Shown piece by piece: positions 1 through 7,152 of a DNA stretch of 32,293 nucleotides. The stretch is taken from positions 1 to 32,293 of the forward strand of contig JAETNT010000049.1 of the NCBI GenBank assembly GCA_021772025.1. The letters are read 5' to 3'. The DNA comes from Enterocloster bolteae (lineage in GTDB: Bacteria > Bacillota > Clostridia > Lachnospirales > Lachnospiraceae). The position numbers were made by a program, and so were the translations under genes. The first letter of the stretch is position 1, and every line of letters begins with the position of its first letter. The notes below the pieces were generated by a model. It was not told the origin of the DNA. It saw only the letters and a list, made by a program, of their open reading frames with translations, and ran no database searches.

Positions 1-492
1 TGGACTGTGGGAGCTGTCTATGTATATGATGCAGAAACGGTTGATTATGACAATACTGTAACAACTTCTCTTGAGGAGGCGGGGTACAACAGTGATGAGT
101 ATTCATACGAAGTTGTTTCAGGACTTCCTGGAATTCGATATCCTGCAGCTATCATATTTAATGCTGATGAAAAACCTGAATTTGTGATTCCTGCGCAGAA
201 GTCTACGACACATGCATTTATTGGGGAATGGCCTACAGCAGCAAAAAATAGGGAGAAAACAGCTACACCTTCAAATGCACAGAATAGTAATAATGATAAC
301 ATAAACGGTTTCTCCATTTATTATTATGATGATGTTGTAAGGGCATCAAATTCCTACAATCAGTCAGGAATAGGGCTATCTTACAAAAAGGATATAATTG
401 AAAAAAACACCATAGCAGTGTCGATATTCGGAGCCGCTGGAATCTTATTGATTATAGGAACAAAAAAAAGAAATAAGAAAAGGATGAAATGA
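1..492 (+). CDS. Membrane-anchored protein of unknown function, 5' end cut off
   Basis: The frame is open from the first base (codons for W-T-V precede the first candidate start, a GTG at 7), so this is the 3' end of a longer gene. I do not recognise the family. The visible 163 or so residues are rich in Tyr, Asp, Asn and Ser. A low-complexity Asn/Ser stretch lies near the middle, followed by a single hydrophobic segment (around AVSIFGAAGILLIIG) and a very basic tail (KKRNKKRMK). This is the usual topology of a Gram-positive surface protein anchored by a C-terminal membrane helix. No LPxTG motif is visible before the helix, so sortase anchoring is not supported. The gene is more AT-rich than the genes downstream. 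No function is assigned. Confidence 0.7.
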   Translation, partial: WTVGAVYVYDAETVDYDNTVTTSLEEAGYNSDEYSYEVVSGLPGIRYPAAIIFNADEKPEFVIPAQKSTTHAFIGEWPTAAKNREKTATPSNAQNSNNDNINGFSIYYYDDVVRASNSYNQSGIGLSYKKDIIEKNTIAVSIFGAAGILLIIGTKKRNKKRMK

Positions 493-672
493 AATTTTAC
501 ATTCCGTATGCAAGACTAAATTCCACAGATTGACTTGAAAAAAGATAGTTATCGGGCGGTGGTTTCTTAAGTGATTTTATTTTTTCAGCAGCTTGGGTGA
601 CAATATCACTTCATTTGGAACGATGAATTTAAGCTGAAAAGACCGATTTTTGTATTGTTGCATAAAAATAAA

Positions 673-726
673 TTTATGAAAAGTTTATCTTTTTGTTAGC
701 AGGGTGTTATTTTTCCATTCTAAGAT
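673..726 (+). promoter_or_regulatory. 11-bp phased direct-repeat promoter, copy 1 (putative OmpR-family regulator site)
   Basis: Four pentamers stand at exact 11-bp steps: TTTAT at 673, TTTAT at 684, GTTAG at 695 and GTTAT at 706. A TAAGAT -10-like hexamer follows at 721-726. No good -35 lies 17 nt before it, as in promoters where an activator replaces -35 contacts. The same array recurs at 4268 and 21448 with identical spacing throughout. Phased direct repeats on one DNA face are typical of OmpR/PhoB-family response regulators. Assigning it to the regulator encoded at 14721 is inference. Confidence 0.6.
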
Positions 727-792
727 ATCTTTAGTATAGGAAACGATACGAAATTCAAATTGCATGAATTCATAATAATGCCTCAACTTTTA

Positions 793-822
793 AAATACAG
801 GCTGGCTATGGCCTGTATTTTT
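793..822 (+). terminator. Rho-independent terminator-like hairpin inside the leader
   Basis: A perfect 10-bp stem AAATACAGGC (793-802) and GCCTGTATTT (811-820) with an 8-nt loop runs into a short T tract. It lies downstream of the phased-repeat promoter (-10 at 721) and upstream of the LysR-type promoter at 872. It therefore either ends transcription arriving from the left or attenuates transcripts from the first promoter. Its stem resembles the hairpin at 4188-4219. Confidence 0.65.
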
Positions 823-871
823 ATGTGCTGATATCTGAAATAGTGATATCAGAAAAATTTTATCAATATGT

Positions 872-938
872 ATACTCAAAAGGTATGTGTATGTATTTAA
901 TATAGGCATTTGATATTATTGTGTTGGCATAATAAAAT
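872..938 (+). promoter_or_regulatory. LysR-type box plus promoter, copy A
   Basis: A perfect inverted repeat ATAC-N7-GTAT (872-886), the classic LysR-type T-N11-A box, is followed by the shared AT-rich block (894-916). TTGATA (-35, 910-915), a 17-nt spacer and TAAAAT (-10, 933-938) come next. The box centre (879) is 31 nt before the first base of the -35, the same as in the four sister sites. That puts the box about 65 nt upstream of the expected start point, the canonical place for a LysR-type recognition site. Confidence 0.75.
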
Positions 939-962
939 AGATGTAAAGGAAAGGAGGCGGAA

Positions 963-1122
963 ATGAAGAAGAAAATATGCCATTTTGGCACAGATAACAG
1001 CGAATTATCATGCAATATATGGATGCTTCTCTTCTATGGTAGGGCAACTTGGGGCGGCAAAATCGGCTTCCATTGGCTTAAACCATAAGGATTCAATAAA
1101 TATTAAGATTAGGAGGGTTTGA
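963..1122 (+). pseudogene. Short unrecognised gene remnant with frameshift, first in the A transcript
   Basis: A strong AAGGAGG (951-957) sits 5 nt before ATG 963. The ATG frame gives only 41 residues (stop at 1086-1088) of unremarkable composition. Reading from the A-rich stretch at about 970 in the frame one base over gives a more protein-like open frame that ends at TGA 1120-1122. That stop overlaps the TTG start of the next remnant, as in coupled operon genes. I infer a one-base slip in the A tract that split an originally longer reading frame. The product is not recognised. It stands just before remnants of an amino-acid ABC transporter, so it may be an accessory gene or a further fragment of that operon. 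Confidence 0.4.
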
Positions 1123-1324
1123 AAAAATATAAAGAGAAAATGGATTGTGACAGCGGCTGCTGTACTGACAACAGGACTTTTGGCGGGCAGTGGTTCTTTA
1201 AATGCCGGGGCGGGAACCATACCTGCAGAAACTACGGTATCAGGAACCACGGTGGAGGCTCAGACAACTGGGGAAGATGCTGGAACAAAAGGGGAAAAAG
1301 CAGCTGACGGTGAGAGTACAGGTG
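1119..1324 (+). pseudogene. Amino-acid ABC transporter solute-binding protein, signal-peptide remnant
   Basis: AGGAGG (1111-1116) precedes a TTG at 1119. After an apparent one-base loss in the following A run, the frame gives a basic start (KRKWIVTA), a hydrophobic core (AAAVLTTGLLAG) and an Ala/Gly exit. A Thr/Glu/Gly-rich linker follows, of the kind seen at the N terminus of mature extracellular solute-binding proteins. There is no binding domain: the sequence passes directly into permease sequence in another frame near 1325. What remains is a signal peptide and linker joined to the permease by deletion. Assignment to a solute-binding protein depends on the permease and ATPase remnants that follow. 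The signal peptide alone would not prove it. Confidence 0.5.
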
Positions 1325-1642
1325 GTAGATGTGAAGGGGCTGAAACAACTGGCCAGGCTGTATGTCTGGGTAATCAGAGGGACACCCCTGCTGGTTCAGC
1401 TTTATGTAATTTTTTATGGGCTTCCGGGATTGGGGATAACTCTGGATGCATTCCCATCGGCCGTAGTTGTATTTTCTGTTAATACCGGAGCCTATGCGTC
1501 CGAGACCACCCGGGCTGCTATAGAGGCAGTTCCGGCCGGACAGTTGGAGGCCGGATACTGTGTGGGTTTGTCCTATACTCAGACCATGATGCGGATTATC
1601 CTGCTCCAGGCTCTCAGAATCGCATTTCCGCCGCTGACCAGG
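1325..1642 (+). pseudogene. Polar amino-acid ABC transporter permease (HisM/TcyB type), middle fragment
   Basis: About 105 residues match the core of HisM/TcyB-type permeases, including VIRGTPLLVQLYVIFYGLP and an EAA-like cytoplasmic loop ([20 protein letters not shown]) that normally contacts the ATPase. Family members are about 215-230 residues with an N-terminal transmembrane helix and a C-terminal part after the PPL motif. Both ends are absent. Similarity stops right after AFPPL, and the frame then runs into the ATPase remnant, ending at a stop just before 1682. Deletions at both ends fuse solute-binding, permease and ATPase pieces within 1.1 kb. No functional permease can be made. Promoter copy A still drives the region. 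Confidence 0.75.
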
Positions 1643-2193
1643 CTTCAGAGCGTATGGGAACAGAAACTGAGGCTGGAGTGAAAATAAGGAGAAAGACCGC
1701 ATTCGTCTTTCAGAACTACAATCTTTTCCGGAATAAAACGGCCCTGCAGAATGTAACGGAGGGGTTAGTCATTGCTCGGAAAATGCCAAGGTCCCAGGCT
1801 GAGAAGGCCGGTAAGAGGGCTTTAGATAAGGTGGGACTCTGGGACCGGTATGACTATTATCCTCATCAGCTGTCCGGCGGACAGCAGCAGAGAGTGGGGA
1901 TTGCCCGCGCGATTGCCACGGAACCGGAAGTAATCCTGTTTGACGAACCGACCTCGGCCCTTGACCCGGAGCTGATTGGCGAGGTATTAGAGGTGATGAG
2001 AAAGCTGGCAGGGGAAGGAATGACGATGCTGGTTGTCACCCACGAAATGAACTTTGCAAAAAATGTGGGAACAAAGGTAATTTTCATGGATAAAGGAGTG
2101 GTGGTAGAGGAAAATACGCCGAAAGATTTTTTTGAGTCCCCGAAAGAAGACAGGGCAAGGCAGTTTATGAGTTCTATAAAATGGAGCGGATGA
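1643..2193 (+). pseudogene. Amino-acid ABC transporter ATP-binding protein lacking Walker A
   Basis: An open frame from ATG 1654 encodes 179 residues of a GlnQ/TcyC-type ATPase. The Q-loop region ([11 protein letters not shown]), signature LSGGQQQR, Walker B VILFDEP with TSALDPE, and switch histidine VTHEMNF are all intact. Intact members are about 240-250 residues. The missing 60-70 N-terminal residues include Walker A (GxxGxGKS), so ATP binding should be lost. The first residues ([13 protein letters not shown]) join the family only from the Q-loop side, which marks the deletion point near 1650-1680. It is the last piece of the decayed transporter. The good codon pattern of the remainder suggests the loss is recent, or that a partial product is tolerated. 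Confidence 0.8.
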
Positions 2194-2375
2194 TAAAACA
2201 TATAGGAAGGGGAATTTATTTAGTAAATGTGATTAGTGGGTTAAGGGGTAAAGATACTGTATGGCCCTTCTGCATTTTGAGTGGTTATGCTCCACTTTCC
2301 TTGTATGAAGAAGTAATCCGGATTTGTAGAAAATCTGTTATTACATAAAAAATTATAAAAGAAAGGAAGAACACA

Positions 2376-3569
2376 ATGAGAAAGAATTCGCAGAGAATCA
2401 TAGCAGGGGCGTTAATGCTCACGGTACTCGTAAGCACAGGCTGCTCTGTACAGAATAGCCAGCAGACTGTAACGGAGCAGCAGACACAGCAGAGCACAAC
2501 ATCGGAGACAGAACCGGAAACCGGTGCACCTGTTGCAGACACAGACGAAACAACAGACGGAGTTGTAAATTATGGTATGATGGAGGATACCTCCATCAAG
2601 GTGGAACCGATTGAACTTACTGACGAATGGGATAAGGTATTTCCACTCAGTGATGAAGTGAACCATAGAAAGGTGACGTTTGTCAACCACTTTGGCAATA
2701 CATTGGCTGCTGATCTTTACGAACCAAAAGAATATACAGGGAAGATTCCGGCCATTGCTGTAAGTGGCCCCTTTGGCGCTGTAAAGGAGCAGAGTTCCGG
2801 TCTTTATGCACAGGAAATGGCAGAACGAGGTTTTCTTGCTATTGCCTTTGACCCATCCTTTACAGGAGAAAGCGGCGGATATCCGAGGTACTTCAATTCG
2901 CCGGATATCAACGTTGAGGATTACCAGGCTGCGATTGATTTCCTTTCCACCCAGGACAATGTTGATCCAGAACAGATTGGTATTATCGGTATCTGTGGCT
3001 GGGGCGGTATGGCACTTCAGACAGCAGCGCTGGATACCAGAGTTAAAGCCACGGCTGCCATGACGATGTACGACATGAGCCGGAATACGGCACTTGGTTA
3101 TTTTGATTCCATTGATGAGGACGGAAGGTATGAGTCCCGTGTTGCTTACAATCAACAGAGAACAGATGATTATAAAAATGGAACTTATACGCTGGGAGGC
3201 GGCCTTCCGGAAGAAGCACCGGAAGAAGCTCCGCAGTATGTTAAGGACTATGTGGCTTATTATAAGACCGACCGTGGCTATCATCCCCGTTCCGTCAATT
3301 CCAATAATGGGTGGGCGGCTACCGCTCCGGGCTCTCTGATGAATATGCGTTTGTTTGAGTATGCCCCTGAAATCAGAAGTTCGGTTCTTCTTGTGCATGG
3401 CGAGGAAGCACATTCTTTAATGTACAGCCATGATGCATACGAACTCCTCCAGGGTGATAATAAGGAACTGTTGATAATTCCGGGAGCAACCCACACAGAC
3501 CTGTACGATCAGATGGATAAGATTCCGTTTGACAAATTAGAGAGCTTCTTTACGGAAGCATTCCAGTAA
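2376..3569 (+). CDS. Alpha/beta hydrolase lipoprotein with likely Cys nucleophile
   Basis: 397 residues. The N terminus is a lipoprotein signal ending in STGC (Cys23), followed by a Gln/Thr/Glu-rich linker to about residue 65, so the enzyme should sit on the outer face of the membrane. The fold is a dienelactone-hydrolase-like alpha/beta hydrolase: an oxyanion-side segment (SGPFGAVKEQ, about 130-139), a nucleophile elbow IGICGWGGMAL with Cys207, an HGEEAHS acid loop, and a late His373 in GATHTDLYDQ. Trp follows at the place where the paralogue at 19706 has Ser, so Cys207 is the only plausible nucleophile. It begins 182 nt after the transporter remnants with no clear terminator between, and is followed by a cyclophilin-like gene. 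The substrate is unknown; an ester, thioester or lactone is possible. The start is supported by AAAGGAAG upstream. Confidence 0.85.
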   Translation: MRKNSQRIIAGALMLTVLVSTGCSVQNSQQTVTEQQTQQSTTSETEPETGAPVADTDETTDGVVNYGMMEDTSIKVEPIELTDEWDKVFPLSDEVNHRKVTFVNHFGNTLAADLYEPKEYTGKIPAIAVSGPFGAVKEQSSGLYAQEMAERGFLAIAFDPSFTGESGGYPRYFNSPDINVEDYQAAIDFLSTQDNVDPEQIGIIGICGWGGMALQTAALDTRVKATAAMTMYDMSRNTALGYFDSIDEDGRYESRVAYNQQRTDDYKNGTYTLGGGLPEEAPEEAPQYVKDYVAYYKTDRGYHPRSVNSNNGWAATAPGSLMNMRLFEYAPEIRSSVLLVHGEEAHSLMYSHDAYELLQGDNKELLIIPGATHTDLYDQMDKIPFDKLESFFTEAFQ

Positions 3570-3623
3570 CCGGTGGATTACGGAGGTTGTGCGCTTTAAA
3601 AGGAGCACAGGAAAGGACACTTT

Positions 3624-4148
3624 ATGAAGAAAGCAGGATTAAAAAAATATGCCGTGGCACTTATGGTAGTCATTGGATTGACAGCAGCTCTTACAGGAGT
3701 TGCAAGTGCGGAAATGACAGGAGAGGTTGTAACTGCATCCCAGTTGGAGGTGCGTTTTGGTGATAATGGAGCAGCCTTCACAATGACACTTGAAAATAAT
3801 GATACGGCTGCAGCTATCAAAAAGCATGTAGGGACAGCCGACTGGAGGCTTCCAATCTATCACTTTGATGATTATGATAATTGGGAGGTGATGCAGTATT
3901 ATGATATTTCATCGCGGTATGAGATTCCATCGGTTGATGTGAAAACAGTGACCTCCCAAAAAGCAGGAGAAGTGTATTACTCCCACCCAAACAGGCTCAT
4001 CCTGTTCTATGGGGACGGGGAGGTGACCGGAGACTATACAAAGATCGGAGAAATTGAGGCTGCCGATGATTTAAAAAAAGCGGTTGTTAACAATCCGATC
4101 TTACGGGGCTGGGGTAATAAGATTGTCCAGATTAAGAGCGTAAAATAA
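3624..4148 (+). CDS. Secreted cyclophilin-like fold protein, copy 1
   Basis: 174 residues. A Sec signal peptide (basic KKAGLKK, hydrophobic core, ASA-type cleavage near residue 29) leads to one small beta-barrel domain of the cyclophilin-like family. Family features are LEVRFGDNGAAFTMTLENN, the DWRLPIYHFDDYDNWE loop, GEVYYSHPNRLILFYGDGE and a final K-I-G-E-I-E strand pair. The domain shares the cyclophilin barrel, but these bacterial members have no proven prolyl isomerase activity. It is very close to the copy at 10417 and more distant from the copy at 15524. It lies 54 nt after the alpha/beta hydrolase and just before a terminator, so it ends the first transcription unit. No lipobox is present, unlike copy 2. 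Confidence 0.8.
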   Translation: MKKAGLKKYAVALMVVIGLTAALTGVASAEMTGEVVTASQLEVRFGDNGAAFTMTLENNDTAAAIKKHVGTADWRLPIYHFDDYDNWEVMQYYDISSRYEIPSVDVKTVTSQKAGEVYYSHPNRLILFYGDGEVTGDYTKIGEIEAADDLKKAVVNNPILRGWGNKIVQIKSVK

Positions 4149-4187
4149 GCACAGCACTGTGATTGCCAACATGGAAAGTTAATTTTC

Positions 4188-4223
4188 AAATACAGACCTT
4201 TCTGCGGGGGTCTGTATTTTTTT
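4188..4223 (+). terminator. Rho-independent terminator
   Basis: An 11-bp stem AAATACAGACC (4188-4198) with GGTCTGTATTT (4209-4219), 10-nt loop, followed by a run of T to 4223. It lies 40 nt after the cyclophilin-like gene and closes that transcription unit. The base of the stem matches the hairpin at 793-820. Confidence 0.85.
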
Positions 4224-4267
4224 CATCATTGTATGGATTGCTTCAAACCAGGAAAAAGTTCAAGGGG

Positions 4268-4321
4268 TTTATGAAAAGTTTATTATTTTGTTAGGTGGAC
4301 GTTATTTTAGTGGTTTAAGAT
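4268..4321 (+). promoter_or_regulatory. 11-bp phased direct-repeat promoter, copy 2
   Basis: TTTAT at 4268, TTTAT at 4279, GTTAG at 4290 and GTTAT at 4301, then TAAGAT at 4316-4321. All spacings equal those of copies at 673 and 21448. It lies between the terminator at 4188-4223 and the LysR-type promoter at 4386, so transcripts from it would enter the amidase operon. Confidence 0.6.
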
Positions 4322-4385
4322 AGAAAAAGAGTAGAAGATGGAACGTGCCAGGTTGGCGTTTCTATCAGAAGTTATGGATAAAGCC

Positions 4386-4452
4386 ATAGTAAAAAGGCAT
4401 ATGTAAATATTTAGTATAGGTATTTGATATTAAATACTACTGGTATTACAAT
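4386..4452 (+). promoter_or_regulatory. LysR-type box plus promoter, copy B
   Basis: ATAG-N7-GCAT (4386-4400) is an imperfect form of the ATAC-N7-GTAT box. The AT-rich block is at 4408-4430, -35 TTGATA at 4424-4429, then a 17-nt spacer and -10 TACAAT at 4447-4452. Box centre to -35 start is 31 nt. It drives the amidase operon starting at 4483, about 24 nt after the expected transcription start. Confidence 0.7.
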
Positions 4453-4482
4453 GGACATAAAGAAAGGGGAGGCATAAACAGA

Positions 4483-5616
4483 ATGAATAAAATGAAAAGA
4501 ATGCTGCTGTTTACAACACTGACCATAACAGGAGTGTTAACAGGGTGTGCAGGAGGGGCGCCTGTATTACAGCAGACCGCATACGCACAGAACAATGGGG
4601 CTTTGACTCAGACGGTTACGGCTGCCGGGAAAGCATCAGATGCGGCCATCACCCCGGGAAGCGAAATCATGAAGCTGGAAGACGGTTTTTCAGCAGTAAG
4701 CTATGACGGGAATTACTGGTTTGATGACTTTCTCGCTCAGGGAGGAGCCACGAACGATGCAGGAGTCATTGATTTCCTTACCAGACATATGATGGCCGGT
4801 GAGTCACGACCGTCGCTCCGGACAGGCGGTTTCGGATGCAGCACCTTGGCGGTGAAAAGCCCGGCGGGAGAAGCTCTGTTTGGAAGGAATTTTGACTGGC
4901 AGCCATGTGAAGCCATGGTGGTCCGTTCCAGGCCGGAGGGTGCATATGCTTCTGTTTCCACGGTTAATATGGATTTTATTCGTTCCGGCTATGGGGCAGG
5001 CCTTTCACAACTGCCGGATGAGGTCCGTACCCTGATTGCCTTATATGCTCCTCTTGACGGCATGAATGAAAAAGGTCTGGCGGTATCGGTCAATATGATA
5101 CAGGATTATGATGCCATCTGTCAGGACACAGGAAAACCGAATCTTACCACGACCACGGCTATCCGGCTGTTTCTGGATCGGGCGGCCAATGTGGAGGAAG
5201 CACTGGCTCTGTTGGGACAGTATGATATGCACTCTTCTATGGGAATGATGGTGCATTTCGCACTGGCAGACAGAAGCGGCCGAAGCGTGGTGGTGGAGTA
5301 TATTGATGACGAAATGGTTGTGACGGATACGCCGGCTGTGACAAATTTCTATCTGGCCGAAGGAAGAAAGCAGGGAATTGGAACAGCACAGTCCCATACC
5401 CGGTATGAGAGATTGATGAAACGTCTGGCAGAAGATGAGGAGATGGACATGGATCAGGTCAGGGATGCCTTGGACAGTGTCAGTAAGGACAATTTTGGAG
5501 AATTTGAGTCAACAGAATGGAGCATTGTTTTTAATTTAAACAACGGGGAGGCTTGTTATTATCACAGGGAGAACTATGGGAACAGTTATGTGTTTTCTGT
5601 AAATGAAGAAGCTTAA
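4483..5616 (+). CDS. Choloylglycine hydrolase-family (linear amide C-N hydrolase) lipoprotein
   Basis: 377 residues. The lipoprotein signal has lipobox VLTGC (Cys22) and a flexible linker to about residue 60. The Ntn-hydrolase domain follows, with GGFGCSTL (Cys119), FGRNFDW (Arg135, Asp138), DGMNEKGLAV, VTNFYL (Asn) and QSHTRYERL (Arg). The Cys-to-Arg (16) and Arg-to-Asp (3) spacings equal those of Cys2, Arg18 and Asp21 in bile salt hydrolases, so the active site looks complete. Unlike cytoplasmic bile salt hydrolases, where Cys follows Met1, the nucleophile here is internal and must be exposed by cleavage before Cys119. The enzyme should hydrolyse, or possibly form, a secondary amide on the outer membrane face. 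The substrate (bile conjugate, penicillin, N-acyl amino acid or acyl-homoserine lactone) cannot be read from sequence. GGGGAGG (4466-4472) supports the start. Confidence 0.88.
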   Translation: MNKMKRMLLFTTLTITGVLTGCAGGAPVLQQTAYAQNNGALTQTVTAAGKASDAAITPGSEIMKLEDGFSAVSYDGNYWFDDFLAQGGATNDAGVIDFLTRHMMAGESRPSLRTGGFGCSTLAVKSPAGEALFGRNFDWQPCEAMVVRSRPEGAYASVSTVNMDFIRSGYGAGLSQLPDEVRTLIALYAPLDGMNEKGLAVSVNMIQDYDAICQDTGKPNLTTTTAIRLFLDRAANVEEALALLGQYDMHSSMGMMVHFALADRSGRSVVVEYIDDEMVVTDTPAVTNFYLAEGRKQGIGTAQSHTRYERLMKRLAEDEEMDMDQVRDALDSVSKDNFGEFESTEWSIVFNLNNGEACYYHRENYGNSYVFSVNEEA

Positions 5617-5678
5617 GTGAATGCCAGACAGTATGAATGGAACTGTCTGGGTATTCAGTGGAACATATGGAGGTTATG

Positions 5679-7022
5679 ATGAATTACTTTAATTTACTGT
5701 GGAATTTATACCAGTTAAAAAGAAACACGGGAATGAGACGGGAACAATTAATAACGCTCCAGGAAAAAAAACTGAGAGAATTGCTTGTGTATGCCTATGA
5801 CAATTCAACGTATTACCACCGGGTCTTTGAGGAGGCAGGGATTACAAGAAAGCAGATTCCGCTCATGCCCCTGTCGGCATTTCCTGTTTTGGATAAACAG
5901 CTTTTGATGGAGCATTTCAATGAACTGGTTACTGTTTCCGATTTAAAGCAGGAGGACCTGCGCCGGTTTGACCGGGAGGAAAGCACAGAACAGAAAAAAT
6001 TTAAGGATGAGTACCATGTGGTCCATTCTTCCGGCAGTACAGGGACCCCAGGATATTTTGTTTATGATGAGGCGGCATGGAGCCAGATGCTCCTTGGGAT
6101 TATCCGGGCCGCGCTCTGGGATATGACCATGCCCCAGATATTAAAATTGCTGTGGAAAGGCCCGCGGATCGTGTATATTGCCGCAACAGACGGCCGGTAT
6201 GGCGGGGCCATGGCAGTGGGGGACGGGATAGAAGGCGTCCATGCGGACCAACTTTTCCTGGATGTCAAGACACCCCTTGCAGCATGGATTCGCCAGATTA
6301 AAGAGTTTAAACCAAATATGGTGATCGGTTATCCGTCAGCAATCAAGATTCTCGGGGAACTTGTGGAAAAAGGTGAAGTCAGCGTGGATATATTCCGCAT
6401 CGTTTCCTGCGGAGAACCTCTTGGCGCCAGCTTACGGAATTATCTGGAGACAATATTTGAAGCGGACGTGGTTAATATTTATGGAGCCAGCGAATCCCTG
6501 GCCCTTGGCGTGGAAACAAGTCATGCGGAGGGAATGTATTTGTTTGACGACTTAAATTATATCGAGGTAGAGAACGGCGCCATGTACTTAACCTCCCTCT
6601 ATAATTATGTACAGCCTCTGATTCGATACCGTATATCCGACCAGCTTAATTTACGGGAACCGGAGGATGGGAGCCCCTATCCGTTTACGCTGGCAGGCAA
6701 TATTATGGGGCGGAATGAGGACATGATGTGGTTTGAGGATGGACGTGGAAACAGGGATTTTCTGCATCCCCTTGTCATTGAAGGATTCTGCCTGGACGGG
6801 CTTTTAGATTACCAGTTCCGCCAGCTGGACAGTCATTCCTTTGAGATGCTGGCAGAAGTGTCAGACACAGGAAAGATAAAAGAAATCCGGGAAGAAATGA
6901 TGAAGCAGATGGCGCTGCTCCTGAAAGAAAAGAGCCTGGAATATGTAAGGTTTTCCATTCGCTTTGTGGGAGAAATCCGGCCGGATCAAAGGACAGGAAA
7001 AAAGCGGCTTATTGTGGCATGA
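5679..7022 (+). CDS. PaaK/LuxE-type acyl-adenylating enzyme (phenylacetate-CoA ligase-like)
   Basis: 447 residues from ATG 5679, chosen because GGAGG (5669-5673) is 5 nt upstream; ATG 5637 is in frame but lacks a good site. Adenylation motifs are clear: P-loop-like HSSGSTGTPG (about 116-125), VIGYPSAI, SCGEPLG, YGASE (268-272), YRISDQ, and a C-terminal RTGKKRL resembling the A10 lysine region. The family activates a carboxylic acid with ATP to an acyl-adenylate and passes it to CoA, a thiol or a carrier. No carrier protein is encoded nearby, and the substrate is unknown. It is cytoplasmic and follows the lipoprotein amidase by 62 nt, so it may activate the acid released outside or build an acyl compound for the ABC transporter downstream. 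The gap before that transporter holds a repeat element. Confidence 0.8.
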   Translation: MNYFNLLWNLYQLKRNTGMRREQLITLQEKKLRELLVYAYDNSTYYHRVFEEAGITRKQIPLMPLSAFPVLDKQLLMEHFNELVTVSDLKQEDLRRFDREESTEQKKFKDEYHVVHSSGSTGTPGYFVYDEAAWSQMLLGIIRAALWDMTMPQILKLLWKGPRIVYIAATDGRYGGAMAVGDGIEGVHADQLFLDVKTPLAAWIRQIKEFKPNMVIGYPSAIKILGELVEKGEVSVDIFRIVSCGEPLGASLRNYLETIFEADVVNIYGASESLALGVETSHAEGMYLFDDLNYIEVENGAMYLTSLYNYVQPLIRYRISDQLNLREPEDGSPYPFTLAGNIMGRNEDMMWFEDGRGNRDFLHPLVIEGFCLDGLLDYQFRQLDSHSFEMLAEVSDTGKIKEIREEMMKQMALLLKEKSLEYVRFSIRFVGEIRPDQRTGKKRLIVA

Positions 7023-7027
7023 CGTGT

Positions 7028-7139
7028 TAAGTGCTCATAATGAGCCACTGCACTAAGCTCATGGAGGACCTCGCTAAGTGCCAGTGTCATGTATCGCACG
7101 TAAGCGGCCAAAAGACACCCGCTAAATGCTCATAACGAG
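7028..7139. repeat. Intergenic palindromic/direct repeat element
   Basis: A 17-nt direct repeat (7028-7044 and 7123-7139, 15 of 17 identical, each with CTCATAA in the centre) flanks an imperfect inverted repeat. That inverted repeat pairs CACTGCACTAAGC (7046-7058) with GCTAAGTGCCAGTG (7073-7086), with one bulge and one mismatch. The first direct copy is itself a small palindrome (GCTCAT-A-ATGAGC). The second ends inside the ribosome binding site of the ABC ATPase. No open frame was found in it. It looks like a small non-autonomous or REP-like repeat. Confidence 0.5.
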
Positions 7140-7152
7140 GAGGAAAAGAAAC

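Noticed and set aside
2194..2375. A sixth LysR-type module before the lipoprotein hydrolase gene
   Set aside because: An ATAC occurs near 2254, but no partner half at N7, no AT-rich block and no matching -35/-10; the gene more likely depends on promoter A read-through or an unseen promoter.
2412..3413. Long minus-strand open frame (333 codons) opposite the alpha/beta hydrolase
   Set aside because: It lies wholly antisense to a well-supported gene, has no ribosome binding site and no recognisable domain, and its composition is that of a codon shadow.
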